Below are positions 18,195 through 25,684 of a DNA stretch of 64,000 nt, in pieces. Both the position numbers and the translations under genes were made by a program. The notes under the pieces are model-generated. The model had not been told where the DNA came from. It saw only the letters and a program-made list of their open reading frames with translations, and searched no databases. Within the stretch, counting starts at the first letter, position 1, and every line of letters begins with the position of its first letter. The stretch spans positions 24,070 to 88,069 of the forward strand of contig ONLW01000007.1 of the NCBI GenBank assembly GCA_900318835.1, written 5' to 3'. The DNA comes from an uncultured Bacteroidales bacterium. GTDB taxonomy: Bacteria > Bacteroidota > Bacteroidia > Bacteroidales > P3.

Positions 18195-18536
18195 ATGCAA
18201 ATTATTGAAAATCCGACAGACAGAAAGGTGTTGATGCCCATGATGCCAAACTATTTTGGCGACATGGTGAAAGCTGTGGTGGATATTGAGCGGAAGATTA
18301 TCGGTGTGGATGCCGAGTTGCATGCCGACATAGAGCAGACGCTGTTGGGACAGGGTTCTTCGCAGTATGACCTATGGGGTATCAATCTGTATCCCGAAAT
18401 GGAGGGGGAGGATTTTATTGAGTTTGACTCGATGATTAACATACGCCCCGGACAGGGCAACCGCAGTCGCGACGTGCAGGATGCCGACACGCGGCAGAGG
18501 ATAATAGACACAGTAAACTATCTGCTGCCATGTTGA
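18195..18536 (+). CDS. DUF5674 family protein
   Basis: 113 residues. The pattern DMVKAVVDIERKIIGVDAEL, then HADIEQTLLGQGSSQYDLWG, INLYPEM and EFDSMINIRPGQGNRSRDV matches DUF5674, a conserved family of unknown function. Complete, without signal peptide. It lies 17 bases after the DUF3791-like gene and overlaps the start of the next gene, so the three are likely one unit. Confidence 0.75.
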   Translation: MQIIENPTDRKVLMPMMPNYFGDMVKAVVDIERKIIGVDAELHADIEQTLLGQGSSQYDLWGINLYPEMEGEDFIEFDSMINIRPGQGNRSRDVQDADTRQRIIDTVNYLLPC

Positions 18537-18871
18537 CGATGGAGTTCCAACATAAGGACTTGGCCAATGGCCGGTGGGCGCAGATGTCGCTGGCCGAGCA
18601 GATGCTGAACATCGGCAGCGAGGTGTCGCGTGCCAACCGTTGGAAAGCCAAAGGCAACGAAGAGCAGTGCCGCCGTGCCGCCGACCGTGCCTTGGAGCTG
18701 GTGTCGCTAACCATCGATGCCCACACGCACCGCCCCGGCTTGAAGGAACTCTGTCGCCTCTACGAGGTGATGGCTGATTACTACTACGACAAGAACACTT
18801 ACCAAACCGACCCCAATGCCCTGCAGCGGTATTTTGATGTGTTCTACTTCGATAAAAACAAAACAGAATAG
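18530..18871 (+). CDS. conserved small hypothetical protein
   Basis: 113 residues. The segment DLANGRWAQMSLAEQMLNIG followed by SEVSRANRWKAKGNEEQ and a helical remainder looks like a conserved four-helix protein of unknown function. The ATG at 18530 overlaps the DUF5674 stop by 7 bases; a second ATG at 18539 sits just after that stop, and either could be used. The pairing with DUF5674 suggests a functional link, but none is known to me. Confidence 0.65.
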   Translation: MLTMEFQHKDLANGRWAQMSLAEQMLNIGSEVSRANRWKAKGNEEQCRRAADRALELVSLTIDAHTHRPGLKELCRLYEVMADYYYDKNTYQTDPNALQRYFDVFYFDKNKTE

Positions 18872-18956
18872 ATGGTATTATTTGCGCTAAATTTGAAAAC
18901 CGAAACAATGAAATAAAAAGAACAATAATTAAGACAACATATTGAGCTAACCGCCC

Positions 18957-19103
18957 ATTATTCTCCCTATTAGAATCTGCAAAATTCAAAGCGTAAGAGA
19001 ATAAGCTCGCGGGAGTTCACGCTTGGGCGTGGATTATTCGCACCTTATTATTACGCTGGCTTTGCAGAGCCTTAATAGGTGATAAGGAGCAACAAAGAAT
19101 AAT
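18957..19103 (+). ncRNA. structured leader RNA, family copy A
   Basis: One long imperfect hairpin. Outer helix 18957-18964 with 19096-19103 (8 pairs). P1a CCTATTA (18966-18972) with TAATAGG (19073-19079). Interior loop GAA / GCCT. P1b TCTGCAAA (18976-18983) with TTTGCAGA (19061-19068). Inner helix GCGTAA-gag-AATAAG with CTTATT-a-TTACGC. Apical hairpin CACG-cttggg-CGTG. Copies B and C keep the same basal helices and interior loop with different bases. It lies 121 bases upstream of a lipoprotein gene. Function unknown. Confidence 0.6.
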
Positions 19104-19119
19104 TCAACGCCTTTTTTAT

Positions 19120-19227
19120 ATGAAACACAAATCATCTTTCTTTTTTCACTACTTAACAATGGTATTAATTGTTTTCTTGGCCTGCCGCAGGTTTTGTGGC
19201 TTATTCTATAATTTGAGTGTAATATGA
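19120..19227 (+). CDS. 35-residue hydrophobic leader ORF
   Basis: ATG at 19120 to TGA at 19225-19227. The TGA overlaps the ATG of the next gene (ATGA at 19224-19227), as in translational coupling. The peptide has a basic start and a hydrophobic stretch (FFFHYLTMVLIVFLACRRFC) like a signal or lipoprotein leader. It follows RNA copy A directly. It may be a leader peptide, a tiny membrane protein, or the remnant of a signal sequence. Confidence 0.35.
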   Translation: MKHKSSFFFHYLTMVLIVFLACRRFCGLFYNLSVI

Positions 19228-19958
19228 AACCCATTTTTCCTTTACTTGTTGGCGTATTGTTGATGTCGTCATGTAGCAATACAGATAGCAACAAATCATC
19301 AGAACCATTGGTTGACATTTGGTTTAAATATGACGAGCCTGTAAATGGGTATGATATCAAATTGCACTGTCGGCAAGCCTTCGATGGGTATCCGAATTAT
19401 TTTAGTTTAGAATTATACCTAAATCAGGGGCATAGACGCATAAAAGAATTTACGACAGAACTTATTGCATTAGAGCGTATTTGGAGAGATGATTTTATTG
19501 GCCAAGACACAATAATACTCCATAACACACATGAAGAAATTGGTTCTCCTTTTATTGACTGCAAAAACATTGTTTATTTCGAGGATATGAATTTTGATGG
19601 GAAGAAAGACCTTGTTATTTGTATGTTTCCAGGCGGTGCTCCAAATGTAGGGGATTGTGAGAATTATCTCGTATATTCCATTAATGATTATGGCATGACT
19701 TTGTGCGATAACACGTTCACTCGCGAAATAGGAAAGGCTGTTTGTAGGGCGGACTACACGGTGGATAGCCTAAACAAAAGTATTACACTAACTGAGTATG
19801 ACACGTATATAGGATACACCGAGAAAAAATATTGGTTCAAAAATGGATACCCATACAAATACGACTATACGAAAGTCTATGACGATGAAAAGTTTCAATA
19901 CCACATCAAATTATATGATGCCGAACTTGATGTAGCAGAGAATTATTGGCCGTATTAA
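19224..19958 (+). CDS. lipoprotein with D-rich FG-GAP-like motif
   Basis: 244 residues; lipoprotein signal MKPIFPLLVGVLLMSSCSN (Cys near 17). The central EDMNFDGKKDLVICMFPGG has the DxNxDGxxD pattern seen in FG-GAP/XAC2610-like periplasmic proteins, where it binds calcium or caps a beta-propeller strand. AT-rich codon use unlike glnS or pheT suggests acquisition. The first of three accessory genes (to 21082). Role unknown; an inhibitor- or immunity-type lipoprotein is possible. Confidence 0.7.
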   Translation: MKPIFPLLVGVLLMSSCSNTDSNKSSEPLVDIWFKYDEPVNGYDIKLHCRQAFDGYPNYFSLELYLNQGHRRIKEFTTELIALERIWRDDFIGQDTIILHNTHEEIGSPFIDCKNIVYFEDMNFDGKKDLVICMFPGGAPNVGDCENYLVYSINDYGMTLCDNTFTREIGKAVCRADYTVDSLNKSITLTEYDTYIGYTEKKYWFKNGYPYKYDYTKVYDDEKFQYHIKLYDAELDVAENYWPY

Positions 19959-19971
19959 AAAAAGGACTATT

Positions 19972-20661
19972 ATGGAAAACAATATCTCATTGTCTGAATA
20001 TTTGAAGAAATACGAATTTCTCAAATATGGTATGATAGCACAATGTGCGCTAATAAAGGAAATAGAAATTTATGCCTTTGCTAATTGTAGCAAGGATATG
20101 TTTGAGAAGTTTAGGTATAACCAGTACCACTTACTTGGAATCGTTGACAAGGATTCGACGCACCAAGTTATTCGAGGAACATATATGTACCAAGTGGTTG
20201 AATGGTATGACGGCGAAAAGGTACAGCACACTGGAATAACGACACCTCTTTATTTAGGACTACGGTTATCGAAGGAAGATACGGAGATGGATATTGCGAA
20301 TTTGTATATTCCTGACTTAATCTCTAATGAATTGTACAAAATAATTCGTTCCCGTAGAGGTTCTGGTGTAGAAGTAACTCCTCAGTTGGTAAACAGGTAT
20401 AAAGTACCCAAGGGAATACATGATATATGGTCTTCGCATAATATTGAAGTCAAGGATGGAAAGGCCTACCTGCCGGTTAAGAAAGGCGACATTTTATGCA
20501 TTCATGCAGTAGACCATGCAATAAAAAGCATTGGTCAAGAGATTATAGCAATATGCAGATACACATGTAAAGAAACAGGACGTTTGGTCTACGCAAATTT
20601 CAATCTTGATGAATTGACAATTGAGGATAAAGACGACAACGGGTATTATGATTTACTTTGA
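19972..20661 (+). CDS. hypothetical accessory protein
   Basis: 229 residues, no signal peptide or membrane segment. AT-rich; begins 14 bases after the lipoprotein gene. I see no known motif. Repeated Tyr and acidic residues and alternating strands (HQVIRGTYMYQVVEWYDGEK) suggest a mixed alpha/beta soluble protein. Its 3' end overlaps the next start by 14 bases. Function not assigned. Confidence 0.6.
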   Translation: MENNISLSEYLKKYEFLKYGMIAQCALIKEIEIYAFANCSKDMFEKFRYNQYHLLGIVDKDSTHQVIRGTYMYQVVEWYDGEKVQHTGITTPLYLGLRLSKEDTEMDIANLYIPDLISNELYKIIRSRRGSGVEVTPQLVNRYKVPKGIHDIWSSHNIEVKDGKAYLPVKKGDILCIHAVDHAIKSIGQEIIAICRYTCKETGRLVYANFNLDELTIEDKDDNGYYDLL

Positions 20662-21082
20662 AGCATTGGCACAAACATTTGATTTTGGTAAATTTAAGGG
20701 ATGTGATCTTGGAGAAGTTTTAATGTGTGCACCAGATTACATAACTTGGGTTACTAATAATATCGAGGGCGAAAGATGTGCTTTTTCTGAAGAGATTATT
20801 GAGCAAATGAGAACCGTATTCCCATATATTGAATTGACAGATGATTTGTTGAGAAAAATTGAACAACGAAGAGATGAATACTTAGAAGACCAATACTTCA
20901 AAACAGTAACACTTGAGGAAATGCTGGAAAGCGATAGGGAGGATGAAGAGTGTAGAATGGCTATAGAAGAAACTTATGATAGATATAACGGTACATATGC
21001 ACAGGACGAAATGGGCTATAGTGATGACGACATTGACACAATATTTGATGGAGACCCCTCTGCGTACTGGAATATTGATTAG
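20648..21082 (+). CDS. small protein with EXOX-C/DUF3820-like domain
   Basis: 144 residues from the ATG at 20648; the frame also opens at 20621, further inside the upstream gene. Residues about 6-40 (QTFDFGKFKGCDLGEVL, then APDYITWVTNNI) match the FGKYKG...PxYxxW module found at the C-terminus of exodeoxyribonuclease X and in DUF3820. The rest is acidic and helical. It may bind DNA or a nuclease partner, but no catalytic domain is present. Last gene of the accessory trio. Confidence 0.6.
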   Translation: MIYFEALAQTFDFGKFKGCDLGEVLMCAPDYITWVTNNIEGERCAFSEEIIEQMRTVFPYIELTDDLLRKIEQRRDEYLEDQYFKTVTLEEMLESDREDEECRMAIEETYDRYNGTYAQDEMGYSDDDIDTIFDGDPSAYWNID

Positions 21083-21567
21083 GAACCGACATGTATCCGA
21101 CTACGTGCGCACTAATGGTCGGACTACGTGTGGGCATGTGGTCGCACTAGATGTGGGCATGTAGTCGCACTAGGTGTGCGTGCCTAGTTGAAGGTCGAGA
21201 AAAGATTATATCTTTTTTGCAAGAAGATATGCTTTTTTTTTATGATTGGGTATATGTTTTGGGGTCAGAAAAAAGACTATACATAGACCGCCGACTCATC
21301 GCCGAGGGATCACCGAGAGGTCATGGGGTGATGGTTTTGAAAATCAATGTTTTGTATGTTTATTGTGCTGCTTTATATATTGGGCTGGTTTTCAGTGGTT
21401 TTGTTGTTGCCGCAAAGAAGGCGCAAAGAATACACGAAGAAGGAGAGAAGAAGGCATAAAGAGCTGTCAATTACTGAGCCATAAATGATGGAGAGATTTT
21501 GCTTGTTTTTTGGGGAGTCAATTCCAAGAAAATTATAATATTTTTGGAGTGTATTCCAAAAAAGTTG
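21083..21567. other. gene-free stretch with imperfect 22-25 base repeats
   Basis: 21085-21186 holds imperfect direct repeats with the core GTGGGCATGTNGTCGCACTA (about 23-base period). The rest is AT-rich with poly-T runs; short open frames there show no protein-like composition. A promoter for the following ATPase lies at the end. Confidence 0.5.
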
Positions 21568-21575
21568 TATATTTG
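21543..21575 (+). promoter_or_regulatory. promoter of the DUF4143 ATPase gene
   Basis: TTTG at 21543-21546, 21 bases, TATATTTG at 21568-21575; the ATG at 21596 is 20 bases further on. Confidence 0.65.
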
Positions 21576-21595
21576 CAGTCGGAAAATATACGGTT

Positions 21596-22723
21596 ATGAT
21601 AGAGCGTTTTTTGTATAAAAGCATTGAGAATAAACTTTTTAAAGGTAAGGTTATTATCCTTGCCGGTGCTCGTCAGGTGGGCAAAACTACCTTGTTGAAG
21701 CAAATTCTTCGCAACAAAGAGGGGGTTTTATGGCTGAACGGAGACGAGTTGCAGGTGCAAAATCTCTTTAACAACGCCTCGGCCGACAGGCTATTGTCGG
21801 AATTTGGCGGCAGCAAGATTGTAATTCTTGACGAAGCGCAACGTATTGAGAATGTTGGTTTGCGGTTGAAACTGATTGCCGATGCCGACAGCGATATACA
21901 GATAATAGCCACTGGTAGCTCTGCCTTTGAGCTGGCAAACAGGGTTAATGAGCCATTGACGGGACGAAAGTGGGAATACCAGATGTTTCCGCTGTCGTTT
22001 GGAGAGATGGTGGCGCACCATGGGAAAATGAAGGAGATGAGGATGCTTCCACGGCGTATCGTTTACGGGTATTACCCAGAGGTGGTAACAAACGAAGGTA
22101 ACGAGGTGGAGATACTTAAATTGTTGACCGATGCCTATCTGTACAAAGATATTCTTTCGTGGGAAAATATCAAGCATCCGGACAAGTTACAGACACTGCT
22201 TCGTGCATTGGCCTATCAGATGGGGGCGCAAGTGTCGTTCAACGAGTTGAGTCAGATGTGCTCTCTTGATAGCAAGACGGTGGAACGCTATATCACACTG
22301 TTGGAGCAATGCTATGTCATCTTCAGATTGCCGTCGTATTCACGCAATCTGCGTCATGAGCTCAAGGCAAGTCGCAAGATATACTTTTACGATAACGGTA
22401 TCCGTAACGCCTTGATAGCTGATTATACTGCTCCAGAAATAAGGCAAGACATCGGTGCATTATGGGAGAACTTTGTTATTTCGGAGAGGATGAAATACAA
22501 CGAATACTATCGTCGCTGGGTAAATCGATACTTCTGGCGCACAACACAACAGCAAGAGATTGACTATTTAGAGGAAGGAGGGGGAAAACTTTATGCATAC
22601 GAAATGAAATGGAACCCTCGCAAAAGGGCCTCTGTCACTAAAACGTTTACGGACGCCTATCCTGGCAGCGACTTCAAAGTGATTACTCCAGATAATATTG
22701 CGGAGTTCTTATTACCCGAGTGA
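21596..22723 (+). CDS. AAA ATPase with DUF4143 C-terminal domain
   Basis: 375 residues. Walker A GARQVGKTTLL near residues 24-34, Walker B KIVILDEAQR near 73-82. The C-terminal DUF4143 region ends in a restriction-nuclease-like core: QQQEIDYLEEGGGKLYAYEM has the E-x-D ... E-x-K spacing. Such proteins are very common in Bacteroidales, usually single genes, with no proven function; a DNA-associated or toxin-like role is often proposed. It has its own promoter and is flanked by unrelated genes. Confidence 0.88.
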   Translation: MIERFLYKSIENKLFKGKVIILAGARQVGKTTLLKQILRNKEGVLWLNGDELQVQNLFNNASADRLLSEFGGSKIVILDEAQRIENVGLRLKLIADADSDIQIIATGSSAFELANRVNEPLTGRKWEYQMFPLSFGEMVAHHGKMKEMRMLPRRIVYGYYPEVVTNEGNEVEILKLLTDAYLYKDILSWENIKHPDKLQTLLRALAYQMGAQVSFNELSQMCSLDSKTVERYITLLEQCYVIFRLPSYSRNLRHELKASRKIYFYDNGIRNALIADYTAPEIRQDIGALWENFVISERMKYNEYYRRWVNRYFWRTTQQQEIDYLEEGGGKLYAYEMKWNPRKRASVTKTFTDAYPGSDFKVITPDNIAEFLLPE

Positions 22724-22732
22724 TTTTTATTG

Positions 22733-22762
22733 TTGTAGTTTCATGAAAAAGTTGTATCTTTG
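22733..22762 (+). promoter_or_regulatory. pheT promoter
   Basis: TTG at 22733-22735, 19 bases, TATCTTTG at 22755-22762, about 50 bases before the pheT ATG. Confidence 0.75.
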
Positions 22763-22811
22763 CAGTTTGAATGCAAAGTATATATATTATTGATAATAAA
22801 CTGATACATAT

Positions 22812-25373
22812 ATGAATATTTCTTTTGATTGGCTTAAAGAGTATGTGGATATTGAGGATATGACTCCTCAAGAGCTGGACGACCTGCTGACGTTCTCCGG
22901 CTTGGAGGTGGACAGCATGGAGAAGGTGGAGACCATCAAGGGCGGCCTGGAGCATGTGGTTATTGCACAGGTGCTGACCTGCGAGCCGCATCCTGATAGC
23001 GACCACCTGCACCTCACCACCGTCGACGTGGGCGGCGAGCGTCCGCTGAACATCGTCTGCGGCGCCCCCAATGTGGCCGCCGGACAGAAGGTGGTGTGCG
23101 CACAGATTGGCACCAAGATATACACCTCGGATACCGAATACTACGAGATTAAGAAAGGTAAGCTGCGCGGCGCCGTCAGCGAGGGTATGCTCTGTGCTGC
23201 CGACGAGCTGCAGCTCGGCACCGACCACGCCGGCATCATGGTGCTGCCCGACGATGCCCCTGTCGGAATGCCCGCCAAGGAGTACTTCCATGTGAAAGAC
23301 GACTGCATGCTCGAGGTGGCTATCACCGCCAACCGCATGGACGCCATCTCGCACATCGGCGTGGCCCGCGACGTGGTGGCCGTAAGAAATACCCGTGAAG
23401 GAAAACAGTTGAAGATTAAGTGGCCGGAGGTGGCCAATTTCAATGATGAATGTGGAATGAGGAATGAGGAATTAAATGGCGCAGCAGCCAATTCATCATT
23501 CAACACTCCTCATTCCTCATTACCTATCAGGGTGACTGTCGAGGAGCCCGACCTCTGTCCGCGCTATACCGGCATCACGCTGCGCAACGTGAAGGTAGGG
23601 GAGAGCCCCGAGTGGCTTCAGAACCGCCTGCGCACCGTGGGCTTGCGTCCCATCAACAACGTGGTGGACGTCACCAACTTCGTTATGATGGAGGTGGGTC
23701 AGCCGCTGCATGCCTTCGACGCCGACAAAATCGAGGGCGGCCACGTCATCGTGAAGCGCCTGCCGCAGGGCACCAAATTCGTCACCCTCGACGGCGTGGA
23801 GCGCACGCTTGACGCCCGCGACCTGATGATTTGCAACGCTGGTAGGGGCGTACCCCCGTGTACGCCCGAACCCATGTGCATCGCCGGTGTCTTCGGTGGA
23901 CTGAAGAGCGGCACCACCATGGAGACCAAGAACGTTTTCCTCGAGAGCGCCTTCTTCAATCCCGTGAGCATCCGCAAGACCAGCCAGCGCCACACCTTGA
24001 AGACCGACGCCAGCTACCGCTACGAGCGCACCTGCGACCCCAACATCACCGAGTGGGCTCTGCGCCGTGCCGTGAAGCTCATCCAAGAGCTCGCTGGCGG
24101 CGAGATTTGCGGCCAGATGGTGGACCTTTATCCCAACAAGATTGAGCGCCCGACGGTGGAGGTGAACTTCCGCCGCATGTTCGACCTCGTGGGTCAGGAC
24201 ATCCCGCTGGAGGCCGTCCGCACCGCCCTCACCTCGCTCGACATCGAGATTGTGAACGAGACCGCCGAGGGCATGACCCTGAAGGTGCCCACCTGCAAGG
24301 CCGACGTCACCCGCGAGTGCGACATCGTGGAGGAAATCATGCGCATCTACGGCTACAACAACATCCATATCGGCGACACCGTCAACAGCTGCCTCTCTTA
24401 CGGCAAGAAACCCGACCCCCTCAAGCTCAAGAACGCCGTCAGCGACTACCTCACCGACAACGGTTTCAGCGAGATTATGAACAACTCGCTGACCAAGAGC
24501 GAGTATTATGAGGACAACTCCGACTTCCCCGCCGACCGCTGCATCCCCATCATCAACCCCCTCTCGAAGGAACTCAACGTCATGCGCCAGACGCTGCTCT
24601 ACAGCGGCCTCGAGTGCATCGCCCGCAATATCAACTTCCGCATCCTCGACCAGAAACTCTACGAGTTCGGCCACTGCTATGTAAAGACCGACGAGGCCGC
24701 CAATCAGGAACTGCCGGTGACAAAGAGGTTCAATGAGACCGAGCACGTCAGCATCTTCATGACCGGCAACATGACGCCCGAGAGCTGGAAGATGAAGCCC
24801 GCCGAGACCGATTTCTTCTACCTTAAGGCCTATGTCATGGATATCCTGCACCGCATGCGCGTCAACATGGGCCGCGTGGAGATGGTGCCGACGCAGTACA
24901 AGTTCTTCGCTGAAGGCCTCGACATCATCCAGCGCGACAGCAAGAAGATGCTCGGTACCATCGGCCGCATCGGTCGCGAGACGCTCAAGAAGATGGACAT
25001 CAAGCAGCCCGTCTTCTATGCCGACCTCAATTGGACGCTCCTGCTGAAGCAGTACCCCACCAAAGAGGTGCTCTACCAGGAGGTGGCCAAGTTCCCCGAG
25101 GTGCGCCGCGACCTGGCCCTCATCCTGAAGAAAGATGTCACCTTCGCTCAGGTCGAGCAGGCCGCCATGCAGTGCGAGAAGAAACTGCTCAAGAATGTCA
25201 GCCTCTTCGACGTCTATGAAGGCAAGGGTATCGCCGAAGGCTTCAAGTCCTACGCCGTCAGCTTCACCCTGCAGGACAAAGACAAGACCCTCGCCGACAA
25301 GCAGATCGAGGCAACCATGTCCAAAATCCAGAAGACCCTCGAGACGCAGCTCGGCGCCAAGATTCGTGGATAG
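22812..25373 (+). CDS. pheT: phenylalanine--tRNA ligase beta subunit
   Basis: 853 residues, slightly longer than typical. N-terminal start MNISFDWLKEYVDIEDM, tRNA-binding OB domain (VIAQVLTCEPHPDSDHLHLT) at 50-155, B3/B4 editing domain, B5, catalytic-like core and the C-terminal anticodon-binding FDX-ACB domain (EVRRDLALILKKDVTF). Pairs with PheS (not in the window) to charge tRNA-Phe. Two in-frame palindromic insertions lengthen it: residues 211-237 (23442-23521) between the OB and B3/B4 domains and about 345-352 (23846-23867). The frame is intact, so the protein is probably functional. Confidence 0.96.
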   Translation: MNISFDWLKEYVDIEDMTPQELDDLLTFSGLEVDSMEKVETIKGGLEHVVIAQVLTCEPHPDSDHLHLTTVDVGGERPLNIVCGAPNVAAGQKVVCAQIGTKIYTSDTEYYEIKKGKLRGAVSEGMLCAADELQLGTDHAGIMVLPDDAPVGMPAKEYFHVKDDCMLEVAITANRMDAISHIGVARDVVAVRNTREGKQLKIKWPEVANFNDECGMRNEELNGAAANSSFNTPHSSLPIRVTVEEPDLCPRYTGITLRNVKVGESPEWLQNRLRTVGLRPINNVVDVTNFVMMEVGQPLHAFDADKIEGGHVIVKRLPQGTKFVTLDGVERTLDARDLMICNAGRGVPPCTPEPMCIAGVFGGLKSGTTMETKNVFLESAFFNPVSIRKTSQRHTLKTDASYRYERTCDPNITEWALRRAVKLIQELAGGEICGQMVDLYPNKIERPTVEVNFRRMFDLVGQDIPLEAVRTALTSLDIEIVNETAEGMTLKVPTCKADVTRECDIVEEIMRIYGYNNIHIGDTVNSCLSYGKKPDPLKLKNAVSDYLTDNGFSEIMNNSLTKSEYYEDNSDFPADRCIPIINPLSKELNVMRQTLLYSGLECIARNINFRILDQKLYEFGHCYVKTDEAANQELPVTKRFNETEHVSIFMTGNMTPESWKMKPAETDFFYLKAYVMDILHRMRVNMGRVEMVPTQYKFFAEGLDIIQRDSKKMLGTIGRIGRETLKKMDIKQPVFYADLNWTLLLKQYPTKEVLYQEVAKFPEVRRDLALILKKDVTFAQVEQAAMQCEKKLLKNVSLFDVYEGKGIAEGFKSYAVSFTLQDKDKTLADKQIEATMSKIQKTLETQLGAKIRG
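23442..23521 (+). repeat. 80-base inverted pair of 7-base arrays inside pheT
   Basis: Left arm AATGATG, AATGTGG, AATGAGG, AATGAGG (23442-23469). Right arm CATCATT, CAACACT, CCTCATT, CCTCATT (23494-23521). The arms are imperfect inverted complements around a GC-rich spacer. AT-rich in a GC-rich gene; encodes DECGMRNEELNGAA-like sequence. Confidence 0.85.
23846..23867 (+). repeat. 22-base palindromic insertion inside pheT
   Basis: GGGCGTAC, six bases, GTACGCCC. The encoded NAGRGVPPCTPEPMCIAGV breaks the usual N-A-(few residues)-P-M-C-I-A-G-V-F order of PheT, so it looks inserted, in frame. Confidence 0.7.
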
Positions 25374-25394
25374 AGCCCTGTAAGGGCGACAGAT

Positions 25395-25543
25395 GTTAGC
25401 CGTGGGCGTGAGCCCACGGGACACATGACACCCAACAGTTAGAGTCCCGGAGGGGCGACACAAACCATCGTTGGAATGTGCCGCCCCTCCGGGGCTCAAA
25501 ACATACGCCTCCTTCGTTCCGTGGGCTCACGCCCACGGCTAAC
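25395..25543. repeat. nested palindromic intergenic repeat after pheT
   Basis: A 25-base perfect inverted repeat (25395-25419 and 25519-25543). Each arm is itself a hairpin, CCGTGGGC-gtga-GCCCACGG. Between them lies another inverted pair built on CCCGGAGGGGCG / CGCCCCTCCGGGG. Looks like a repeated extragenic palindrome; no coding potential. Confidence 0.75.
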
Positions 25544-25588
25544 CAATGCCGCCCCTCTGGGGCTCCCCTGCCTTCCGACGTGACAATA

Positions 25589-25630
25589 AAAAATCCCGAT
25601 GGGACTTTCCAATTTCCCATCGGGATTTTT
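25589..25630. terminator. bidirectional terminator 1 between pheT and the OMP gene
   Basis: Perfect 16-base stem AAAAATCCCGATGGGA (25589-25604) with its complement at 25615-25630, ending in a T-run on both strands. Confidence 0.85.
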
Positions 25631-25635
25631 CATTT

Positions 25636-25667
25636 TCCCCACGGGATTTTGCAAAATCCCGTGGGGA
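25636..25667. terminator. bidirectional terminator 2 between pheT and the OMP gene
   Basis: Perfect 15-base stem TCCCCACGGGATTTT (25636-25650) with AAAATCCCGTGGGGA (25653-25667), 2-base loop, T-run after. Two stacked terminators separate the converging pheT and OMP genes. Confidence 0.8.
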
Positions 25668-25684
25668 TTTTTATCGAGGTCAAT

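Noticed and set aside
18957-19103. Integron attC site as explanation for the hairpin family
   Set aside because: The rod shape and interior loop recall attC, but GTTRRRY/RYYYAAC boxes are not at the helix ends in the right orientation, no integrase is present, and copies are not in an array.
19034-19360. 108-codon minus frame opposite the leader ORF and lipoprotein
   Set aside because: It is antisense to a signal-peptide-bearing lipoprotein and to RNA copy A; no promoter.
21151-21488. Two overlapping short frames between the EXOX-C-like gene and the ATPase
   Set aside because: They run through degenerate repeats and poly-T tracts, with Cys/Phe/Arg-rich sequence lacking family or promoter.
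23520-25499. 659-codon open frame on minus across pheT
   Set aside because: Mirror frame of a GC-rich gene; Val/His/Leu-rich with no domain, while pheT on plus is complete.
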